A DNA stretch of 10,981 nucleotides from Planctomycetota bacterium (GTDB lineage Bacteria > Planctomycetota > MHYJ01 > JACPRB01). The DNA lies in the NCBI GenBank assembly GCA_016200125.1, contig JACQFK010000001.1, positions 1 to 10,981 of the forward strand. The letters are read 5' to 3'. The notes below the pieces were generated by a model. That model saw nothing but the letters and a program-made list of their open reading frames with translations, had not been told where the DNA came from and made no database searches. Both the position numbers and the translations under genes were made by a program. Positions within the stretch are counted from its first letter, which is position 1. Each line of letters begins with the position of its first letter. Shown here one piece after another: positions 6,209-10,981 of the stretch.

Positions 6209-6217
6209 CGATTCGTC

Positions 6218-6994
6218 ATGGCGGAAATCAGCGTCACGCTGCGGGCCGTCCGGCCGGAGACGCCGTCGGCATCCACCCTGCGCTTCGACGGGGGCGGCGC
6301 GGCGTTCCCCTACCGTCCCGGGCAGTACATCATGATCGATCCCCACCAGTTCGAGGAGCTCGGGGCTGAAATCAAGGAGCGCGAGGCCCAGCGGGGCAAG
6401 CCGCTCGGCCTCGGGTACTTCTCGCTCTCCTCGGATGGGACCGAGCCGTCGACGCTCGAGATCACGGTGAAGCTTCCCGCCGAGGGGCCCCCTGCGATGC
6501 TGCCCCAGTTCCTGGTGCGGAAGCTCCCGGTCGGCCGGAGCGTCCGCGTGCAGGGTCCGGGAGGGAAGTACGGGCTGCCCGAGGCGCCGCCGGCGGGGAT
6601 CACGGGGTTCATCCACCTCTGCGCGGGCAGCGGGGTGGCGCCCAACCGCGGGATGATCCGCCACGCCCTCGCCCGCAAGTGGCCCCAGCGCCACCTGCTG
6701 CTCGTCCAGGACCGCAGCGAGGCCGACGCGCTGTTCCGCCGGGAGCTGGAGGAACTGGCGGCGCGCCACGACGGGCTCCGGGTCCGCCGCGTCCACTCGC
6801 GCTCCGAGGGCGAGGCCCTGTCGGCGGACCTGATCCGGCGGGAGGCCGCTGGCTTCCTGGATCTGGGCGCCTCCTGGGCCTTCGTCTGCGGCCCCAACAG
6901 CGCCCGGCCGGACGGCCCGGGATTCGTCGACCGCCTCCGCGCGGCGCTGTCCGCGACGCTCGGCTTCGCGCCCGAGCGCATCCGGACGGAGTAA
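6218..6994 (+). CDS. Ferredoxin-NADP reductase-like FAD/NAD(P)H oxidoreductase
   Basis: This 258-residue protein starts at MAEISVTL; the in-frame TTG at 6176 lies upstream of the promoter and was not used. Residues 1-120 form the FAD-binding barrel: YRPGQYIMI (32-40), GYFSLSS (66-72) and GPGGKYGL (113-120). Residues 128-258 form the nucleotide-binding domain: CAGSGVAP (135-142) and VCGPN (223-227). The flavin-binding RxYS motif is altered to Gly-Tyr-Phe-Ser (66-69), losing the Arg. No 2Fe-2S ferredoxin domain is attached, so electrons must go to a separate partner. It diverges from the SDR operon across 80 bp and could supply electrons to an oxygenase of the same pathway, which is inference; the ferritin-like protein at 2177-2791 is one distant candidate. 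Confidence 0.85.
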   Translation: MAEISVTLRAVRPETPSASTLRFDGGGAAFPYRPGQYIMIDPHQFEELGAEIKEREAQRGKPLGLGYFSLSSDGTEPSTLEITVKLPAEGPPAMLPQFLVRKLPVGRSVRVQGPGGKYGLPEAPPAGITGFIHLCAGSGVAPNRGMIRHALARKWPQRHLLLVQDRSEADALFRRELEELAARHDGLRVRRVHSRSEGEALSADLIRREAAGFLDLGASWAFVCGPNSARPDGPGFVDRLRAALSATLGFAPERIRTE

Positions 6995-7008
6995 TCCGGC
7001 GGGCGTGC

Positions 7009-7014
7009 TATACT
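7009..7014 (+). promoter_or_regulatory. Candidate -10 element before the gene at 7025
   Basis: TATACT within GTGCTATACTGC ends 10 nt before the ATG at 7025. No -35 match is seen. It shares GCTAT with the two promoters at 6155-6208 and implies a leader of only a few bases. Confidence 0.45.
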
Positions 7015-7024
7015 GCTGACACGG

Positions 7025-7894
7025 ATGGGCAGGCACGCCTGGCTGCTGGTTTCGGGATGCTCGTGGGCGGTGATGATGTTCCTGCTCTTCGAGCACGAGA
7101 TCAAGCCGTACTTCGAATACCAGAAGCCCCCCACCTACCAGATGATGTTCCGCGACCGGAAGGAGGCGGAGCACCAGCGGCGCGCGGTCTTCTTCGCCGA
7201 CAAGCGCATCGGCGACGCCGAGTCGCTCAGCGAGCCCGTCGACGGCGGCGGCTTCCGGATGCGGTCGCGTTTCCTGATGCACATGCGGCCCTTCGGCGGC
7301 CCGCCGCTGCCCGACGACCGCGCCTACATGACCTCGGACTTCCGGCTGGACAGCAACTACCTGCTGGCCGACTTCCGCATCCACGGCAACCTGCAGGGCA
7401 TCCCCGTGAGCGCCCGCGGCGAGCGCCAGGGTGACAAGCTCCTGCTCTCCTACAACCTCGTCATCCTCAAGAAGGAGGGCCTGCTCGTCGACTTCCCCCG
7501 CGACGCCACGCTCTCCGACAACTTCCTGCCCTACCAGGGCGGCGGCCGGCTGGAGGAGGGCAAGAAATGGAAGATGAAGATGTTCGACCTCGGCAACCTG
7601 ATCACGATGAACAAGGACCACCAGGTTGAGATGACGGAGCTTTACGCGGCGGTCGTGGACCGGGAGAAGCCCCCCAGCCGCGGCGAGGAGAAGCTGGCCT
7701 GGAAGGTGGAGGTGCGCAAGCAGCCCACCGACGAGTTCTGGATGTACCTGCTCTGGGTGGACGACGACGGCAACGTTCTCGAGCAGCACATGAAGATCAA
7801 CAAGCTGATCTGCCGCATCGTGATGGACTCGCGCCGCGCGCTGAAGCCGGACGAGCTGAAGGCCTTCGAGTGGGGAGTGCAGGCCCCCAAATGA
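7025..7894 (+). CDS. Membrane-anchored protein of unknown function
   Basis: This 289-residue protein is not recognised. Residues 5-22 (AWLLVSGCSWAVMMFLLF) form an N-terminal membrane segment. Cys12 sits in a VSGC that matches a minimal lipobox, but the hydrophobic stretch continues past it, so a simple anchor is more likely. The rest is charged and rich in alternating strand patterns: FRMRSRFLMHM (77-87), SDFRLDSNYLLADFRIHG (104-121), DKLLLSYNLVILKK (137-150), KKWKMKMFDL (180-189) and a C-terminal DDDGNVLEQHMKINKLICR (246-264). This recalls beta-rich periplasmic domains found with transglutaminase-like or exporter proteins, but only loosely. It precedes the ABC ATPase by 88 nt on the same strand and may be the first gene of that unit, perhaps an accessory subunit. 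Confidence 0.75.
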   Translation: MGRHAWLLVSGCSWAVMMFLLFEHEIKPYFEYQKPPTYQMMFRDRKEAEHQRRAVFFADKRIGDAESLSEPVDGGGFRMRSRFLMHMRPFGGPPLPDDRAYMTSDFRLDSNYLLADFRIHGNLQGIPVSARGERQGDKLLLSYNLVILKKEGLLVDFPRDATLSDNFLPYQGGGRLEEGKKWKMKMFDLGNLITMNKDHQVEMTELYAAVVDREKPPSRGEEKLAWKVEVRKQPTDEFWMYLLWVDDDGNVLEQHMKINKLICRIVMDSRRALKPDELKAFEWGVQAPK

Positions 7895-7973
7895 GAATAG
7901 AGAATGAAGAATCAAGAATCGGGGGACCCGGAGGCGCGTTTGAGTCGATTCTTGATTCTCCATTCCTGATTCA
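7894..7973. repeat. Heptamer-built inverted repeat between 7025 gene and ABC ATPase
   Basis: The left arm is four tandem 7-mers, AGAATAG, AGAATGA, AGAATCA and AGAATCG (7894-7921), starting on the last base of the stop codon. The right arm is CGATTCT, TGATTCT, CCATTCC and TGATTCA (7946-7973), ending 9 nt before the next ATG. The inner 14 bp pair perfectly, the third unit pairs at 5 of 7 positions and the fourth is weak. The loop is 24 nt, GC-rich and contains GGGGGACCC. No T-tract follows, so it is not a standard terminator. The same architecture recurs at 8721-8843. Confidence 0.85.
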
Positions 7974-7982
7974 TTCCAGCCC

Positions 7983-8720
7983 ATGATATCGATCCAGGGC
8001 GTCACCAAGACCTACGGGAAGAAGGTCGCCGTCGACAACCTCTCCCTCGAGATCGCTCGGGGCGAGTTCTTCGCCGTGCTCGGTCCCAACGGCGCGGGCA
8101 AGACGACGACCATCAAGATGCTCGCCGGACTCCTGCGGCCGGACTCGGGCAGGCTCGTCGTCGCGGGCGTCGACGTGCAGGCCGATCCCATCGGCGCGAA
8201 GAAGGCCTGCGCCTATGTCCCGGACCAGCCCTTCCTCTACGACAAGCTCTCGGGCATCGAGTTCATGAACTTCATCGCCGACCTCTACGGCGTCGACGGC
8301 GAGGGCCGGGTGAAGGAGGTCGACCGGCTGGTCGAGCTCTTCGGGATGAAGGACTTCATCCGCGAGCTCACCGAATCGTACTCGCACGGCATGAAGCAGC
8401 GGCTGGTCCTCGCGGCGACGCTGCTCCACAAGCCCAAGGTCATCCTGGTGGACGAGCCGCTGGTCGGCCTCGACCCCCACACGGCGCGGCTCGTGAAGCA
8501 GGTGTTCCGCGAGCAGGCACGGGCCGGCACCTCGATCTTCATGTCGACGCACGTGCTGTCGGTCGCCGAGGACTTCGCCGACCGCATCGGCATCATGCTC
8601 CAGGGCCGCATCGTGGCGCTCGGCCGGATGGACGAGCTCCGCCGCCAGGCGCAGCTCGAGGGCAAGCTGGAAGATGTGTTCTTCAAGATCACCGAGGGGG
8701 CGGTGAACCCCTATGAATAG
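7983..8720 (+). CDS. ABC transporter ATP-binding protein
   Basis: This is a 245-residue cytoplasmic ATPase of the drug/lipid/ABC-2 export class. Walker A is GPNGAGKT (34-41), the Q-loop Gln82 is in YVPDQPFLY, the signature is YSHGM (133-137) in place of LSGGQ, Walker B is VILVDEP (153-159), the D-loop is GLDP (162-165) and the H-loop His190 is in STH. The YSHGMKQR variant is common in ABC-2-type exporters. The C-terminus EGKLEDVFFKITEG (226-239) is also typical of that class. It energises the permease encoded 123 nt downstream. The substrate is unknown. No promoter or Shine-Dalgarno sequence was found in front of it; the upstream gap is filled by an inverted repeat, so it is probably read from the promoter at 7009. 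Confidence 0.95.
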   Translation: MISIQGVTKTYGKKVAVDNLSLEIARGEFFAVLGPNGAGKTTTIKMLAGLLRPDSGRLVVAGVDVQADPIGAKKACAYVPDQPFLYDKLSGIEFMNFIADLYGVDGEGRVKEVDRLVELFGMKDFIRELTESYSHGMKQRLVLAATLLHKPKVILVDEPLVGLDPHTARLVKQVFREQARAGTSIFMSTHVLSVAEDFADRIGIMLQGRIVALGRMDELRRQAQLEGKLEDVFFKITEGAVNPYE

Positions 8721-8843
8721 GGAAGATCGAAAGCCGAAAAGCGAAAACCGGGAAGAGTCGTTCCCCCTCCTTCTCCCCCCGGGGGAGTGCCGGGGGGATC
8801 CCTCGGGCCGATTTTCGGTTTTCGCTTTTCGGTTTTCGAATCT
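8721..8843. repeat. Long heptamer-built inverted repeat between ATPase and permease
   Basis: The left arm begins right after the ATPase stop: GGAAGAT, CGAAAGC, CGAAAAG, CGAAAAC, CGGGAAG (8721-8755). The right arm is CGATTTT, CGGTTTT, CGCTTTT, CGGTTTT, CGAATCT (8809-8843) and ends directly at the permease ATG. Positions 8728-8750 pair with 8816-8838 over 23 bp, with one G-U pair. AGAT (8724-8727) adds 4 bp with 8840-8843 across a one-base bulge. The loop contains a second GC palindrome around CTCCCCCCGGGGGAG (8773-8787). There is no ribosome binding site and no T-tract. In RNA the stem would abut or cover the permease start codon. Confidence 0.88.
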
Positions 8844-10529
8844 ATGAGTGATGTCGGAGCGCTGGCGAGCCTGAAGTGGGTTGAGCTTCGGAATCGGGTC
8901 AGCCTGTTCGCGCAGCAATCGCGCTTCAAGATCGTCGTCGTCGCGGTCTTCTCCGTCGCCTTCTGGGTGACGCTGTTCGAGCTCTTCTACTCGGGGATGA
9001 GCTTCCTCCAGAAGACCGCGCTGCAGTACAACTTCAGCGGCCTCATCGGCGCGATGTTCTACATCTTCTTCTTCGCGCTCACGGTGATGCTTACGTTCTC
9101 GAACGCGATCATCGGCTACTCCAGCTACTTCAAGTCGAAGGAGACGGGGTTCCTGCTGGCGGCGCCGGTCCGGGCCGAGAGCGTGTTTCTCTACAAGTTC
9201 GTCGAGTCGCTGGGGTTCAGCTCCTGGGCCTTCCTCTTCCTGGGCACGCCGCTGATGGCCGCCTACGGGAGGATCTTCGACGTGTCCTGGACCTTCTACC
9301 CGGGCGCGGTGCTCTTCCTCGGCGCCTTCATGTTCATCCCCGCCGGGCTCGGCGCGGTCGTCGCGATGGTCGTGACCGTCTACATGCCGCGCACCCGCCG
9401 CGGGCTGGTGGTCGGCTGCGTCTTCGCGGCCGTCCTCGCGATCCTGATCGGCGTCTCGCGGCTCATGATCGTCCACGGCACGCAGTCGGTCGACCTCAAG
9501 CTCGTGAGCGAAGTCTTCGAGTCCACCCGCTTCAGCCGCAACCCGCTGCTGCCCAGCTACTGGCTGTCCAAGGGGATCCTGGAGCTGGCCGACCGGCGCT
9601 TCGGCAACTCCGGCTTCTTCATCGCGCTGATCGCGTCGAACGTCGTGTTCCTCGTGTGCGTGGCCCACACGATGAGCGCCAGCCTGATGCTGAGGGGCTG
9701 GCACGTCTCGCAGGGCCTCCGGTCGCAGAAGCGCTACGCAGGGCGCGGCGGCGTCGACCGCTTCGTTTCGGGCCTGCTCTTCTTCGTGGACCGCAACGTG
9801 CGGCTCATCGTCGCGAAGGACCTGAAGAGCTTCTTCCGGGACCCGGTCCAATGGTCGCAGTTCCTGATCTTCTTCGGCCTGCTGGCGATCTACTTCCTCA
9901 ACCTGCGGACCTTCGCGTACGAGGACCGGGACATCTTCTGGAAGAACCTGATCGCCCAGATGAACCTGCTGGCGACCTCGCTCACGCTGGCCACCTTCGC
10001 GAGCCGGTTCATCTTCCCGCAGCTGTCGCTGGAGGGGAAGCGCTTCTGGGTGATCGGGATGGCGCCGATGGAGCGGGAGAAGATCCTCTTCGGCAAGCTG
10101 GCGCTTTCGTTCATGTGCTCGCTGCTCATCAGCGAGTCGCTGATCGCCCTCTCGAGCGTGATGCTGAAGACGCCGCCCACGCTCGCGATCCTCCACTCGG
10201 TCGCGCTGTTCGGCATCTGCCTGGGGCTGTCGGGCCTCGCCGTCGGCCTGGGGGCGATCTACCCGAACTTCACGGAGGACAACCCGTCGAAGATCGTGAG
10301 CGGCTTCGGCGGGACGCTGAACCTGGTCATGAGCCTGATCTTCGTGCTGGTCGTGCTGGGCGCGCAGGCCGTGCCCTGCTTCTACTATTTCGGCCGCTGG
10401 GCGCTCTCGGGCGACCAGTTCCGCTGGATCATCGTGGGCTCCATGACCGGCATCGCGATCCTTTCGCTGGTCGCCTGCCTGGTGCCCATGTCGATGGGCC
10501 TGCGCGCCATCAAGCGGTTGGAGATCTAG
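8844..10529 (+). CDS. ABC exporter permease with two homologous halves
   Basis: This 561-residue integral membrane protein has about 11-12 predicted membrane segments, for example 31-49, 65-90, 153-181, 188-208, 256-278, 338-353, 415-440, 447-472, 490-512 and 528-550. It appears to be two fused permease units. SKETGFLLAAPVRAESVFLY (98-117) in the first half matches SLEGKRFWVIGMAPMEREKI (395-414) in the second, both sitting on the cytoplasmic side after a membrane segment. The second half opens with LKSFFRDPVQWSQF (327-340), a motif typical of putative ABC-2-like exporters. The start MSDVGALASL was chosen because the earlier in-frame ATG (8787) lies inside the inverted repeat and would encode repeat sequence. 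It pairs with the ATPase at 7983-8720. Substrate unknown. Confidence 0.9.
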   Translation: MSDVGALASLKWVELRNRVSLFAQQSRFKIVVVAVFSVAFWVTLFELFYSGMSFLQKTALQYNFSGLIGAMFYIFFFALTVMLTFSNAIIGYSSYFKSKETGFLLAAPVRAESVFLYKFVESLGFSSWAFLFLGTPLMAAYGRIFDVSWTFYPGAVLFLGAFMFIPAGLGAVVAMVVTVYMPRTRRGLVVGCVFAAVLAILIGVSRLMIVHGTQSVDLKLVSEVFESTRFSRNPLLPSYWLSKGILELADRRFGNSGFFIALIASNVVFLVCVAHTMSASLMLRGWHVSQGLRSQKRYAGRGGVDRFVSGLLFFVDRNVRLIVAKDLKSFFRDPVQWSQFLIFFGLLAIYFLNLRTFAYEDRDIFWKNLIAQMNLLATSLTLATFASRFIFPQLSLEGKRFWVIGMAPMEREKILFGKLALSFMCSLLISESLIALSSVMLKTPPTLAILHSVALFGICLGLSGLAVGLGAIYPNFTEDNPSKIVSGFGGTLNLVMSLIFVLVVLGAQAVPCFYYFGRWALSGDQFRWIIVGSMTGIAILSLVACLVPMSMGLRAIKRLEI

Positions 10530-10981
10530 GAGAGCTCCTTGATCTTCGCCTCCACAGCCTTCAGGTCGGCGATCGCGGACTCCTGACCCGGCAGCGCCAG
10601 CCCGCCCTCCAGAGCCTTCTGGGCCAGCTTTCCGAAGGCGCGCTTCGCCTTGGCGTCGGCCGCTTTCTGAGTGGCCTTCGCCTTGACGCCGGCCTCGTCC
10701 TTGGGCGTGTTCTGGAGCGCGTCGCGCGCCTGGATCGCGGCGGCGGCTTCCGGCAGGTCCTTGTGGGCCTCGAGCGCCGCTTCGCCGATTTTCCGCAGGA
10801 GCGCGTCGCGCTGCTCCATCGCCGCCGCGAGCTCCTTGGCCCGCCGGCCGCTTACGCTTCCCGCGAATCCCGAGAGCTTTTTCCAGAGCCGCATCCCCAG
10901 CGTGGGCGACTCGGTCCCGGCGGCGGTCCCGCCGGCGCGGGCGAAGGCGCTCGCCGCGAGGACGCAGAGCGTCGAGAAGAC
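10526..10981 (-). CDS. Exported alpha-helical protein of unknown function (5' end outside window)
   Basis: The frame is open to the right edge and its start lies outside. The first visible residues, VFSTLCVLAASAFARAGG, look like the hydrophobic core and cleavage region (ASA or AFA) of a signal peptide, so the internal ATG at 10894 is probably not the real start. The mature part (about 135 residues) is Ala/Lys/Glu-rich and helical, with heptad-like stretches (RAKELAAAMEQRDALLRKIG, AIADLKAVEAKIKEL) suggesting coiled coils. No known domain is recognised. It converges with the permease, and the two TAG stops overlap in one CTAG palindrome (10526-10529). Confidence 0.75.
   Translation of the reverse strand, partial: VFSTLCVLAASAFARAGGTAAGTESPTLGMRLWKKLSGFAGSVSGRRAKELAAAMEQRDALLRKIGEAALEAHKDLPEAAAAIQARDALQNTPKDEAGVKAKATQKAADAKAKRAFGKLAQKALEGGLALPGQESAIADLKAVEAKIKELS

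Noticed and set aside
6134..8008. 624-codon open frame on the minus strand
   Set aside because: It is antisense to the FNR-like gene and the 7025 gene, crosses both promoters and has no recognisable motif.
8787..8843. Earlier ATG for the permease
   Set aside because: The extra 19 residues would be translated from the inverted repeat loop and right arm, and the motif-bearing protein starts naturally at 8844.
7894..8843. Rho-independent terminators or a CRISPR array at the repeats
   Set aside because: The stems are not followed by T-tracts. The units are 7 nt with no spacers, so neither model fits.
7971..10196. 741-codon open frame on the minus strand
   Set aside because: It lies antisense to the ABC ATPase and permease, has Asp/Glu/His/Arg-rich low-complexity composition and is a GC-codon shadow of clear genes.

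Overview
This is a GC-rich bacterial window with ten coding regions that are complete inside it, three that run off its edges (two at the left edge, one at the right) and one degraded fragment. A lipobox lipoprotein, an ExbD-type energy-transduction protein and a PilZ/receiver regulator point to a didermic (Gram-negative type) bacterium. Most genes have no Shine-Dalgarno sequence. Several first genes instead carry a -10-like hexamer about 10 nt before the ATG, which suggests leaderless or very short-leader transcripts. I cannot name the phylum from sequence alone. An uncultured environmental lineage (Planctomycetota-, Acidobacteriota- or Myxococcota-like) is a guess.

Left block, minus strand (2073 to 1): a response regulator (receiver plus PilZ with a CxxC-x8-HxxC cysteine/histidine cluster), then a ceramidase-like lipoprotein, then the first 12 codons of a ParA-family ATPase whose start lies inside the ceramidase frame. 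Diverging from the regulator (2177-2791, plus strand) is a small ferritin-like, putatively diiron four-helix protein.

Middle block, minus strand (6137 to 2775): an SDR dehydrogenase, a Rid-family protein and a divergent crotonase, whose reading frames overlap by 4 and 8 nt. They are followed by an N-terminally truncated ExbD-like fragment, an intact ExbD-like gene and a membrane-anchored protein of unknown function. The SDR-Rid-crotonase trio resembles accessory genes seen beside aryl-CoA (anthranilate/salicylate-type) degradation genes, but no ligase or hydroxylase lies in the window. An FAD/NAD(P)H oxidoreductase diverges from the SDR across 80 bp carrying two back-to-back promoter-like elements.

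Right block, plus strand (7025-10529): a membrane-anchored protein of unknown function, an ABC ATPase and a two-half ABC permease, probably one exporter unit. The two intergenic gaps of this unit are filled almost entirely by long inverted repeats whose arms are built from tandem 7-nt units of form NGAAWNN. The second one ends directly at the permease start codon. This is the most unusual feature of the window. A secreted helical protein (minus strand, 5' end outside) converges on the permease and shares a CTAG stop palindrome with it.

No tRNA, rRNA, CRISPR array, insertion sequence or convincing rho-independent terminator was seen.
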